Shown here in pieces: positions 15,306-23,384 of a stretch of 24,159 bases of DNA; position 1 is the first letter of the stretch; each line of letters starts with the position of its first letter. The position numbers were made by a program, and so were the translations under genes. Under the pieces are notes generated by a model. The model had not been told where the DNA came from. It ran no database searches and saw only the letters and a list, made by a program, of their open reading frames with translations. The DNA is taken from positions 12,272 through 36,430 of the forward strand of contig PMCB01000102.1 of NCBI GenBank assembly GCA_003153955.1, in the 5' to 3' direction. The DNA is from Dehalococcoidia bacterium. GTDB taxonomy: Bacteria > Chloroflexota > Dehalococcoidia > Dehalococcoidales > Fen-1064.

Positions 15306-16493
15306 ATGGCAAATATTTCGTATCAGCACCTTAACCCACCCGTTAGAATTTTACTGGGTCCGGGACCGAGCAATGTTCATCCGCGTGTTCAACAAGCCAT
15401 GGCCGCCCCGATGGTCGGGCATTTGGATCCATACTTCGTGAAAATCATGGACGACACCGTCGAGTTGCTGCGTTACCTTTTCCGCACACAAAACAAGCTC
15501 ACTTTTCCGATTTCCGGCACCGGTTCCGCCGGTATGGAAGCCAGTTTTTGTAATTTTCTGGAACCGGGCGATACAGTCGTCATCGGTGTCAACGGCGTGT
15601 TCGGCGAGAGGATGGTGGATAATGCGGCCAGGTGCGGCGCCGAAGTTATTCCGGTCACTGCCGAATGGGGAAATATTGTCGCTCCCGAAGCTATCGAATC
15701 TGCGCTGAAATCCCGGAAGAAGGTTAAAATGCTGGCGCTGGTGCATGCGGAGACATCGACCGGCGTCATGCAGCCGCTGGCAGAAGCCTCAAAACTGGCA
15801 AAACAATACGGGGCGTTATTTATGGTGGACACGGTTACATCTTTGGCCGGGCAGGAAGTCGCGGTCGATGATTGGGGAATCGATATCTGTTACAGCGGCA
15901 CGCAAAAATGCATCAGCTGTCCCCCGGGGCTGGCTCCTTTCACGGTCAATCAAAAAGCGCTTGACATAATGCAAGCCAGGAAAGCCAAAGGCCCAAGCTG
16001 GTACCTCGATCTTGGCCTGCTTTCTGCCTATTGGGGGACCGGGCGCACTTATCATCACACCGCGCCCGTTTCCATGATTTATGCGTTGCACGAGGCGCTG
16101 GCGCTGATCTATGAAGAAGGATTGGAAGCACGCATCAAACGCCATCAGAAGAATGCCGCGGCCTTAACCGCCGGTCTGGAAGCAATGGGTATGGTAATGC
16201 ATGCTCAGGCAGCCTACCGGTTGAATTCGTTGAACTCGGTCCGTATCCCGGCAGGGGCGGATGATGTGCGTGTCCGGCAAAAACTGCTGAATGAATATAA
16301 TGTTGAAATCGGTGGAGGTCTTGGTCCTTTGAAAGGCAAGATCTGGCGCATCGGCCTGATGGGCGAATCATCCAGCGAGTCAAATGTATTGTTCCTGCTC
16401 TATGCCCTGGAAAAAATATTGGTGGCGGAACGCTGCGACATGGAATTGGGCGCGGGTGTGAATGCCGCCATCACCGTATTTAAAAAATCCTGA
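15306..16493 (+). CDS. Class V aminotransferase (alanine-glyoxylate / serine-pyruvate type)
   Basis: This 395-residue PLP enzyme belongs to fold type I, class V. The opening RILLGPGPSNVHPRV, the PLP-phosphate segment SGTGSAGMEA (70-79), HAETSTGV (147-154), the ring-binding Asp in FMVDTVTSLAG (Asp175) and the Schiff-base Lys201 in YSGTQKCISCPPG are all in the expected places. Family members transfer amino groups between alanine, serine, glyoxylate and pyruvate; some use 2-aminoethylphosphonate or taurine, so the amino donor is not certain. The ribosome binding site (GGAGGAGG, about 6 nt before the ATG) is the strongest in the window. It follows two terminators and precedes the ThDP enzyme by 26 bp, so these two genes form a pair. 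The ThDP enzyme could use the 2-oxo acid or aldehyde made here. Confidence 0.92.
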   Translation: MANISYQHLNPPVRILLGPGPSNVHPRVQQAMAAPMVGHLDPYFVKIMDDTVELLRYLFRTQNKLTFPISGTGSAGMEASFCNFLEPGDTVVIGVNGVFGERMVDNAARCGAEVIPVTAEWGNIVAPEAIESALKSRKKVKMLALVHAETSTGVMQPLAEASKLAKQYGALFMVDTVTSLAGQEVAVDDWGIDICYSGTQKCISCPPGLAPFTVNQKALDIMQARKAKGPSWYLDLGLLSAYWGTGRTYHHTAPVSMIYALHEALALIYEEGLEARIKRHQKNAAALTAGLEAMGMVMHAQAAYRLNSLNSVRIPAGADDVRVRQKLLNEYNVEIGGGLGPLKGKIWRIGLMGESSSESNVLFLLYALEKILVAERCDMELGAGVNAAITVFKKS

Positions 16494-16519
16494 AATCAGA
16501 GAACAAAGGGGAAACTTCT

Positions 16520-18154
16520 ATGAAAGGTAGAACTGCCATCGCCAAAATCCTGAAAATGGAAGGGGTAGAATTTGTCAGCGGTTTCCCTCAAAATGATATT
16601 TTTGAAGCAGGCGCCGAAGAAGGTATCAGGTGCATTATTTCACGGACCGAGAGAATAGGTGTGAATATTGCAGATGCTTACACCCGGGTTTCCAACTGTA
16701 AACGCAACGGGGTTTGTCTTGTCCAGTCCGGCCCGGGTATCGAGAATGCATATTCCGGTATCGCCCAGGCTTATAGTGAGTCCGTTCCTATTTTGGTGAT
16801 GCCGGCCGGGGCCGACCGCCGCCAGCAGCGTCCCCCGAGTTTTATTGCCTCCAAAAACTACCAGGGCGTCACCAAGTGGGCGGATACGATCAATTTCGCC
16901 GACCGTATTCCGGAGATGATGCGCCGTGCCTTTACTTTGATGAGGACGGGACGTCCCGGGCCGGTAATGCTCGAAGTTCCTGTCGATATCATGAATGAAG
17001 AATTTGACGATGCCAAATTTCAATACACCCCGGTTAAACCTGTCAGGAGCGCCGGCGACCCGGCTGATATCCGGATAGTTGCCAAAGCACTGATTGCGGC
17101 GAAAAGTCCAATTATCCGTGCCGGACAGGGCGTACTGCATGCCTCTGCCTGGGACGAACTGCGGGAACTCGCCGAACTGCTGCAGATTCCTGTTTTTACC
17201 ACGCTGAGCGGCAAAAGCGGTTTCCCGGAAAACCATCCATTGGCCCTTGGGGCCGGCGGCAACACCCGCCCCAGGACGGTGATGCATTTCCTGGATAAAG
17301 CCGACCTTGTTTTCGCCATCGGTTCCAGCTGCACCAAAGAAACATTTACGACTCCTATCCCGGAAGGCAAGAGAATCATCCAGTCAACCGTAGATGAACG
17401 AGATATCAACAAAGACTATTCTTTGGAGCATGCCGTCATCGGTGATGCCAAACTCGTATTGCGGCAGCTTATCGATGAAGTGAAGGTGCAGCTCGGCCCT
17501 GAATTTAAAAGGAAAAACAACGATGTCGCGAAAGAAATCAAAGCGGTAAAAGAGGAATGGCTCAAAGAATGGCAACCGAAGCTGACTTCAAGTGAGATCC
17601 CGATTAATCCCTACCGCGTGGTCGGGGACATGGTGAAAACGTTCGATGCCGGGGAAACTATCATCACCCACGATTCGGGCAGCCCCCGCAATCAATTGTT
17701 GCCCTTCTGGGAATCTCCAGTGCCGTCCGGTTATATCGGTTGGGGAAAATCTACGCCGTTAGGCGCGTCGCTGGGTTTCGCCATGGGCGCTAAGTTAGCC
17801 CGGCCTGACGAGACAGCAGTCGCGTTTATGGGGAATGCTGCTTTCGGCATGGTCGGTATGGATTTTGAAACTGCAGTCAGGGAAAATATTCCGATTCTTG
17901 TAGTGCTAATGAATAATTTCGTGCTGGGCGGTTACATCCGGGAAAATCCGGTCGCGACCCGTAAGTTTCACCTTACAAGTCAGTCCGGAGAATATTGCCA
18001 ACTCGCGGAAGCCCTTGGCGGCTATTCCGAAAAAGTTGTCCACCCGAATGAGATTATTCCGGCCTTGCAGAGGGCGAAAAAAGCCGTCGACGGCGGACAG
18101 GCTGCCCTTCTCGAGATTATCACCTGCGAGGATAATGCCCGTTCCCTGAAATAA
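16520..18154 (+). CDS. ThDP-dependent enzyme, acetolactate-synthase fold
   Basis: This 544-residue protein has the three-domain pyruvate-oxidase/acetolactate-synthase architecture: PYR domain 1-165, central domain about 185-320, PP domain about 365-540. Members decarboxylate a 2-oxo acid or carboligate two of them. The catalytic Glu of the PYR domain is present as Glu44 (SRTERIGVNIADAYTR). In the PP domain the ThDP/Mg2+ motif, normally GDG...NN, reads MGNAAFGMVGMD...VLMNN. Asn439 (codon AAT) replaces the metal-binding Asp, while Asn465 and Asn466 are kept. Candidate specificities in this fold include acetolactate synthase, oxalyl-CoA decarboxylase, sulfoacetaldehyde acetyltransferase and 2-hydroxyacyl-CoA lyase; I cannot choose among them. 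A weak AAAGGGGAAA site precedes the ATG. It sits 26 bp downstream of the aminotransferase and ends 13 bp before a convergent gene, with no terminator visible between. Confidence 0.9.
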   Translation: MKGRTAIAKILKMEGVEFVSGFPQNDIFEAGAEEGIRCIISRTERIGVNIADAYTRVSNCKRNGVCLVQSGPGIENAYSGIAQAYSESVPILVMPAGADRRQQRPPSFIASKNYQGVTKWADTINFADRIPEMMRRAFTLMRTGRPGPVMLEVPVDIMNEEFDDAKFQYTPVKPVRSAGDPADIRIVAKALIAAKSPIIRAGQGVLHASAWDELRELAELLQIPVFTTLSGKSGFPENHPLALGAGGNTRPRTVMHFLDKADLVFAIGSSCTKETFTTPIPEGKRIIQSTVDERDINKDYSLEHAVIGDAKLVLRQLIDEVKVQLGPEFKRKNNDVAKEIKAVKEEWLKEWQPKLTSSEIPINPYRVVGDMVKTFDAGETIITHDSGSPRNQLLPFWESPVPSGYIGWGKSTPLGASLGFAMGAKLARPDETAVAFMGNAAFGMVGMDFETAVRENIPILVVLMNNFVLGGYIRENPVATRKFHLTSQSGEYCQLAEALGGYSEKVVHPNEIIPALQRAKKAVDGGQAALLEIITCEDNARSLK

Positions 18155-18167
18155 TAATCGTTTGGCC

Positions 18168-20123
18168 TTACAGGTCTACGGCGGCCCAGATTCCTTCTTC
18201 GACGGCTTCACGTATTTTCCGCGGTTTGACGCAATCGCCGATTTCCGCGAAATCGAGATATTTCCCTTTCAACGCTTCGGGCAGTGCCCGGTCCGGGGTA
18301 GAGCCGGCGGCTAATACAATGTTATCCGCGGTCAGAAAAACGGTTTCACCTTCCCGTGTCGTCAGTTCCACGCCCTTATCCGTAATTTTCCGGTACAGCA
18401 CCTGCGGATATATCTTGACATTATATTTTGCCAGTTTGTCCTGGAAATATTTTTTAAACATCCAGTACTTGATCTCTAGCGCCGGTTCGATATAGGTCAA
18501 TGTGACATTAGCGCCTTTCTCCGCCAGTGCAAAACACGTTTCGCAGCCGACATGTCCTGCCCCGATAACGACCACATTCTTCCCCACTTTTTTCTCGCCC
18601 GCTAAAAATTCCCGGCAATTGATGACGTTTTTCCCTTTTATACCCGGAATGTCAGGGACAAACGGGGTGGAACCAACCGCCACAATCACAGAGTCCGGGG
18701 CGAATTTGGTGACTGCTTCCGGCGTCGCTTCTTTGTTCAAGACGACATTTACACTGGCTTTTTTCACCTGAACCTTGAGGTAAGTCAGGAAATTCCCTAA
18801 GTCCTGTTTATCCGGCGGGATAACGGCCAGAATCAATTGTCCGCCAAGCGCATTACTTTTTTCCCACAACGTAACATGATGCCCTTTTTGTGCCGCGATA
18901 ATTGCGGCCTGCATGCCGCCCGGGCCGCCGCCCAAAACCAGGACCTTTTTCTCTTTAGTCACCCGCGGCAGTTTTGCCTGGAATTCCCTTTCTTTGCCGA
19001 CCAGCGGATTGACCGTGCAGGACATCGGGGAAAAATCGCACACGACATCCTCAATACACCGTTTATCCCAGACGCATGGGCAAATATCTTCTATCCTGCC
19101 TTCTTTCACTTTAGTCGGCCAGTACGGGTCACAAATTAAAGCGCGGCCCATGCAGATAAAATCAGCTTTGCCATCTCGTAAAATTTCTTCAGCCAGGGAG
19201 GGCCGGTCAATTTTACCGGTAATCCAAACCGGGATTTTTATGCCGCTTTTTTTAACTGCTTCAGTAATATCGACATTACAGGCATCGGGAATAAAATAGG
19301 CAGGGCCGGTCCATTCCGGCGTCACCGCCGACCCGCTGGTGATATTAACCGCGGTCGTGCCGTTAGCCTCGACGATTTTACATAACTCAACGCACTCTTC
19401 GATACTCCAGCCGTCCGTGCCGCCGATTTTTGACAACCTGTCGGAACCCATCAGCCGGAGAATAACCGGAAAATCGGGTGAAGTTTTTTTCTTGGTTTCA
19501 GCTACCATGTCAATAAGATACTTCGCTCTGCCCTTGAGGTCGCCGCCGTACGCATCGGTCCTCTTGTTAAAAACACGGGAAAGCAGCTCACAGGCAAGGT
19601 AGCCGTTAGCCCCGTGAATCATCACGCCGTCAAAGCCTGCTTCCATGATTCTTCTGGCAGCTTCCCCATATTCTGCGATGAGTTCCTCCATATCCGCAAC
19701 CGTGATAATCCTTGCTTTCTTCGGAATAGACGTGGACCAGCCCGCATAAGGATGGGGGATGCCCGAAGGAGATGCCGGGTCGACTTCGTCCATGGAGCCC
19801 TGATGGCTGCTCATCTGCATTACCGCTTTGGCGCCGCCGGCATGGATAATATTTGCTAATTTCTTCAGACCGGGGATAAATTTGTCCTCGTTTACTAGGA
19901 TTCGCCCCGGTTTACCGCGGGGCGGTTTACGGGTACTGGCGCCCTCTGTAACGATGAGGCTTGCGCCGCCTTTAGCTCTTTCCCCATAGTAAGCGAGCTG
20001 CTGGTCGGTTACCACACCGTAATGTGACGAATAGTGAGTGCCGCAGGGGGCCATGATGATTCTATTTTTCAGTATTACATTTCCCATTTTCCCGGGTTCG
20101 AAAAGTTTCGTAAATTCTGCCAT
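18168..20123 (-). CDS. NADH:flavin oxidoreductase, 2,4-dienoyl-CoA reductase / BaiCD type
   Basis: This 651-residue flavoenzyme combines an old-yellow-enzyme TIM barrel (1-345), a cysteine-rich linker (348-369), and a tandem FAD/NAD(P) module with GGGPGGMQAA (398-407) and a second GAGHVGCE (521-528). Relatives pass electrons from NAD(P)H through FAD, a 4Fe-4S cluster and FMN to reduce enoyl or dienone bonds, as in FadH, BaiCD and trimethylamine dehydrogenase. Active-site segment MIHGANGYLACELLS (168-182) fits. The cluster motif is irregular: CPCVWDKRC...SC gives C350-x5-C356-x12-C369 with Asp353 near the position of the normal second cysteine, plus spare C348 and C362. The ATG has AAGGAG at 6 nt. 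It stands alone on the minus strand behind a plausible promoter, converging on the ThDP gene. Confidence 0.92.
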   Translation of the reverse strand: MAEFTKLFEPGKMGNVILKNRIIMAPCGTHYSSHYGVVTDQQLAYYGERAKGGASLIVTEGASTRKPPRGKPGRILVNEDKFIPGLKKLANIIHAGGAKAVMQMSSHQGSMDEVDPASPSGIPHPYAGWSTSIPKKARIITVADMEELIAEYGEAARRIMEAGFDGVMIHGANGYLACELLSRVFNKRTDAYGGDLKGRAKYLIDMVAETKKKTSPDFPVILRLMGSDRLSKIGGTDGWSIEECVELCKIVEANGTTAVNITSGSAVTPEWTGPAYFIPDACNVDITEAVKKSGIKIPVWITGKIDRPSLAEEILRDGKADFICMGRALICDPYWPTKVKEGRIEDICPCVWDKRCIEDVVCDFSPMSCTVNPLVGKEREFQAKLPRVTKEKKVLVLGGGPGGMQAAIIAAQKGHHVTLWEKSNALGGQLILAVIPPDKQDLGNFLTYLKVQVKKASVNVVLNKEATPEAVTKFAPDSVIVAVGSTPFVPDIPGIKGKNVINCREFLAGEKKVGKNVVVIGAGHVGCETCFALAEKGANVTLTYIEPALEIKYWMFKKYFQDKLAKYNVKIYPQVLYRKITDKGVELTTREGETVFLTADNIVLAAGSTPDRALPEALKGKYLDFAEIGDCVKPRKIREAVEEGIWAAVDL

Positions 20124-20147
20124 ATCAATCTCCTTATCTTGGCAGTG

Positions 20148-20176
20148 ATAGTAACACAGGCGTTTAGGTTTTTCAA
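20148..20176 (-). promoter_or_regulatory. Promoter for the flavin oxidoreductase gene
   Basis: On the minus strand TTGAAA (20171-20176) is followed by a 17-base spacer and TACTAT (20148-20153), five of six and four of six consensus matches. The start codon at 20123 would lie about 18 bases after initiation, just enough for the AAGGAG ribosome binding site. Confidence 0.5.
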
Positions 20177-20327
20177 GCCGTGGTTTGTGGTTGTAGCAGC
20201 GTTATAGATGATTTTATTTTGATTCGAGGAAAATACACGATGGCCATGTGCCGGTCTTGCTAAATCACATGAGGAAGGAATACAATCTTCTTTAAGTTTG
20301 GTTCTTGCCTGGTGAACGGAAGTATCC

Positions 20328-20855
20328 ATGTATTGCAGAAATTACGGAAAAAAATTAGAATCCGAGGTAAAAATTTGTGACAGCTGCGGTATTAAGCCGC
20401 CACACGGTCAATATTTTTGCGGTGCGTGTGGTGTTGAAGTTTTGCCTCTTGCCGAAAGATGCATCGAGTGCGGCGCCGAGTTGGGTAAACCGCCCCGTCC
20501 AAAGAGTAAAACCGCTGCTGTCCTGTTGGCGGTATTTTTAAGTTTCTGGACGTGGGTTTATACTTACAGGAAAAACACCTGGAAATTTTGGGTGGGGTTG
20601 GTTGTTAGTCTTCCTGCATTTGTTGTCTTTAATATCGGAGTAATTCCGCATAATTCCGTTGAGTATGATGCCAACGGCAATTATCTCGGTTTAGGCGGTT
20701 TTCGCTTTTCCAATAATATTTTGGTCCCGGCCTTACTGGTTATTTTAGCTGTATGGATATGGGCAATAATCGATGTCTTCCTGAAACACCAGGACTGGTA
20801 TTTGACCTATAATTGGAAAGTACCTCAAAATTTGAAAAGAAAGAATAAGAACTAG
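20328..20855 (+). CDS. Zinc-ribbon membrane protein
   Basis: This is a small protein of 175 residues. It has two N-terminal zinc ribbons (1-50) followed by three hydrophobic segments at about 63-80, 87-106 and 130-152, so a cytoplasmic metal-binding head on a membrane anchor is likely. The second ribbon is complete (Cys31, Cys34, Cys45, Cys48). The first has Tyr6 (codon TAC) where the second Cys of CxxC belongs, leaving Cys3, Cys17 and Cys20, so it may bind zinc poorly. A helical stretch with FWTWVYTYRKNTWKFW spans the first two segments. Double-zinc-ribbon membrane proteins are common and mostly uncharacterised. It is divergent from the flavoprotein gene and convergent with the archaemetzincin; no operon partner is evident. 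Confidence 0.8.
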   Translation: MYCRNYGKKLESEVKICDSCGIKPPHGQYFCGACGVEVLPLAERCIECGAELGKPPRPKSKTAAVLLAVFLSFWTWVYTYRKNTWKFWVGLVVSLPAFVVFNIGVIPHNSVEYDANGNYLGLGGFRFSNNILVPALLVILAVWIWAIIDVFLKHQDWYLTYNWKVPQNLKRKNKN

Positions 20856-20932
20856 AATCCCTTTTGACCGCATTTTAAAATTGTGAATTCGTTCTTATAA
20901 ATTTAAGAATCCTTCATTCAAGCTATTAACAA

Positions 20933-21496
20933 CTATTGGCTGTTGTTAGATTTCAACGCGCATGTTTCGCAAAAACCGCCGTTAGCTGCGTCAACTTCTT
21001 CCACACAGGTGCAGGTCCGCATTACACAGGTAGCACTATTACAATGCCCTAAGCCGAAAAGGTGCCCTACTTCATGTTTAGCTTCACGAATTACTCTTTC
21101 CTGTAACACCTTAGGTGTTGCGTGGATTCCATCCTCTCCATTTACCAAACGGTATATCGAAAGCGTTGCGATACCGGCGCTTATATCAGCCTCCCCATAG
21201 ACAAAATCATATCCCGGTGAATACATATCCACATCCGAGACTGCAAGTATCATAGCGTCTCGGTCTTTCCTGATATTGCCTAAACGGGACAGCACACGCG
21301 GGGATATATACTGTTTTCGTTTGGAATCATAAGCATACCTGAGATCGGTAACCTGGTGTCTTGTCTCAATATTTCTGTGAAAGGTCTCATGGAGGCTGTT
21401 CCGCAGCTCATTCGCTAAAGCAGGATTAATTTCGGAAAGGAATATCAGGATTATCTTTCTCATTATATTCGGACTCTCAGATATTTTGTGGGACAT
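20933..21496 (-). CDS. amzA: Archaemetzincin-type zinc metalloprotease
   Basis: This 187-residue protein carries the archaemetzincin signature HExxHxxGxxHCx4CxM...CxxC: His141, Glu142, His145 and His151 are the catalytic zinc ligands and base, and Cys152, Cys157, Cys176 and Cys179 form the second zinc site (HEVGHLFGLGHCNSATCVM, then FCETC). Met159 is the metzincin Met-turn. These are small soluble peptidases found in many archaea, some bacteria and vertebrates, of unknown physiological role. No signal peptide is visible. Met12 (position 21463, MRKIILIFLSEI) is an equally plausible start, because family members begin at that first strand; neither start has a strong ribosome binding site. Two extra cysteines (162, 164) lie near the second site. 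Confidence 0.9.
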   Translation of the reverse strand: MSHKISESPNIMRKIILIFLSEINPALANELRNSLHETFHRNIETRHQVTDLRYAYDSKRKQYISPRVLSRLGNIRKDRDAMILAVSDVDMYSPGYDFVYGEADISAGIATLSIYRLVNGEDGIHATPKVLQERVIREAKHEVGHLFGLGHCNSATCVMRTCTCVEEVDAANGGFCETCALKSNNSQ

Positions 21497-21721
21497 TTAT
21501 TCAGTATTTCCCAGTTTATCTTGTGGCACTGAACTCAGACAATAATAACAGAAAGACCGTGAAATAGTTATATAATTTGCTACCAAAAGATTACAAATAT
21601 CTCAAATTTGGCTGCTAACGACCGGGGTTCTCGAAAATAATATTACCCGCATAAACGTCATATTTTTGTTATTAATTGGTAAATTATTTTATTACTATTT
21701 TATTATCTCCGATTTAGACTA

Positions 21722-21752
21722 TTGACACAAAATAGAGTGAAATAGGTATTTT
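21722..21752 (+). promoter_or_regulatory. Possible promoter for the Ig-like lipoprotein
   Basis: A perfect TTGACA (21722-21727) lies 48 bases before the start codon. The best -10 match is TATTTT at 21747-21752, with a long 19-base spacer, so only the -35 half is convincing. The region from 21497 to here is AT-rich and shows no gene. Confidence 0.35.
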
Positions 21753-21775
21753 TGGAATTTCAAAAGGAGAAAATC

Positions 21776-23257
21776 ATGAAAAAGTCGGTTATCGTATTCC
21801 TGTCAATTTTACTCGCAGCCGCTCTAATTGCTGTTACCGGTTGCAGTAAAACTACAACACCCGCATCAATAACCGCAACTACCACCACCAATCCAATCGT
21901 GAATACAACTACCACATCAACCCCGGTGATTTCCACTACTTTCCCGATACAGAACATCGTTACACCTTTGTTATCTAACACGGATCCCGGTTTCGGCGAT
22001 GTCAATGTTCCTTTGAACCAGTTGATTACAGCTACTTTTTCTAAGTCCGTGAACCCTGCGACGGTAAATGTTAATAGTTTTACGTTATGGCAGGGTACTT
22101 CACCCGTTCCGCATACGGTTAGTTATTATGGAAACACTGCAATCTTAAATCCATCAACCGACCTGGCAAAAAATACTATGTATACAGCTAAAATTTCTAC
22201 CGACGTAGCCGATTTAAGCGGCAATCATTTGCTGAATGACTTTTCCTTTAGTTTTACCACCGGTTTAGCTGATACTATTGCCCCTGCAGTGGTTAGTACT
22301 ATCCCGTCTTTTTTGACCGTAGATCCGTCCAACCCTGATAACCCATTTGGTGCCGCCACCAACGTACCGGTTAACGATGCCATAACTGCTTATTTCAGTG
22401 AAGGGATGGATCCGTCAACAATTAATTCCAATACGTTTACATTAATGCAGGGTACGACACCCGTTACCGGTACCGTGACCTTTGACGGGTTTGAAACAGC
22501 GGTGTTTACTCCGGCAGCCGCCCTCTCAATAAATACTCAATATACCGCTACGATTACAATGGGGGCGGTCTGTTTGGGTGGTAATGCGCTGCCGAAAAAT
22601 TTTGTCTGGAGTTTTACCACAGGAGCACCCCAGGCAACAGTGCCAATGGTTGTCTCTACTGTTCCGGCTGCCGCCGATGGCAATGTTGCAATTAACGATT
22701 CAATAACTGCCACCTTCAGCGAAGCGGTTAACCCTGTAACAATCAACTCTGCCAACTTCAGCTTGTGGCAGGGTGGTGTAAATGTCCCTGCGACCGTGGC
22801 TTTTGACGGCGTTAATACTGCCGTGCTTACTCCGATAGACGATTTGTTAATTAATGCCACCTACAATGTTCAGATTACTACTGGTGTAACTGACTTGGCG
22901 GGTATTCCGCTGGCTGTCGGAGTTACCTGGAGTTTTACGACCGGCGCCGCAGACACTATCGCCCCTACCGTAGTATCTATGAGCCCTGCCAACGGTGCGA
23001 CACTCATCGCGATCAACACCGCGATGACAGCCACATTCAGTGAGAAGATTGACCCGAGTAGCACTGTGTTTTCTTTGATGCAGGGTACTACCATGGTCCC
23101 CAGTTCAATAATGTATGATAGTGTTCAAAAAATGGTGACTATTACCCCCGGTGCCGCGCTTGCCTCAAATACTATGTATACCGTTTCGGTAAGTGCCAGT
23201 GATCTGGCTGGTTTCGGCCCGGCTGCCGCTACCTGGAGTTTTACTACAGCCCAATAA
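21776..23257 (+). CDS. Lipoprotein with four tandem Ig-like (Big_5/SbsA-type) domains
   Basis: This 493-residue surface protein starts at ATG 21776, where AAAAGGAG lies 6 nt upstream; a TTG eight codons earlier has no such site. A lipoprotein signal peptide ends in the lipobox VTGC (Cys23), followed by a Thr-rich linker (about 26-56). Four repeats of about 100 residues follow (roughly 62-163, 172-283, 290-390, 394-493). Each has a pattern like NxxITATFSExxNPxTxNxxxFTLxQG...TAVLTPxxxLxxNTxYTxxI...WSFTTG. These are Ig-like folds of the SbsA/Big_5 kind, used as spacers or for binding to polymers at the cell surface. Domain 2 has an insertion of about 20 residues before its first strand. No catalytic motif is present. 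A strong terminator follows. Confidence 0.9.
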   Translation: MKKSVIVFLSILLAAALIAVTGCSKTTTPASITATTTTNPIVNTTTTSTPVISTTFPIQNIVTPLLSNTDPGFGDVNVPLNQLITATFSKSVNPATVNVNSFTLWQGTSPVPHTVSYYGNTAILNPSTDLAKNTMYTAKISTDVADLSGNHLLNDFSFSFTTGLADTIAPAVVSTIPSFLTVDPSNPDNPFGAATNVPVNDAITAYFSEGMDPSTINSNTFTLMQGTTPVTGTVTFDGFETAVFTPAAALSINTQYTATITMGAVCLGGNALPKNFVWSFTTGAPQATVPMVVSTVPAAADGNVAINDSITATFSEAVNPVTINSANFSLWQGGVNVPATVAFDGVNTAVLTPIDDLLINATYNVQITTGVTDLAGIPLAVGVTWSFTTGAADTIAPTVVSMSPANGATLIAINTAMTATFSEKIDPSSTVFSLMQGTTMVPSSIMYDSVQKMVTITPGAALASNTMYTVSVSASDLAGFGPAAATWSFTTAQ

Positions 23258-23308
23258 TTAGTAATTGTTAACGTGATACTATTATTGAAAGATTACGGTT
23301 ACCCATTG

Positions 23309-23341
23309 AGAGAGCCGGGACGCATGGTCTCGGCTCTCTTT
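23309..23341 (+). terminator. Intrinsic terminator after the Ig-like lipoprotein
   Basis: AGAGAGCCGGGA (23309-23320) pairs with TCTCGGCTCTCT (23128-23139 by offset, i.e. 23328-23339) through one G-U pair. The loop has seven bases, and a short T-rich tail follows. Confidence 0.8.
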
Positions 23342-23384
23342 CTTGAACCTTGGAAAAAGTTCAGTTATCTTAAATAAGGAAAAT

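Noticed and set aside
16520..18154. Firm call as oxalyl-CoA decarboxylase or glyoxylate carboligase
   Set aside because: The ThDP motif and flanking residues do not match oxalyl-CoA decarboxylase closely, and the catalytic Glu present here is absent in glyoxylate carboligase.
422..20123. Bile-acid-type (bai) operon, since MFS, SDR, CoA-transferase and BaiCD-like genes all occur
   Set aside because: These families are very broad, the genes are in separate transcription units, and BaiB, BaiE and BaiA-type organisation are missing.
22020..23255. CRISPR or DNA-level tandem repeat array across the repetitive lipoprotein gene
   Set aside because: The repetition is at protein level, with about 100-residue diverged Ig-like domains; there are no short identical repeats with regular spacers.
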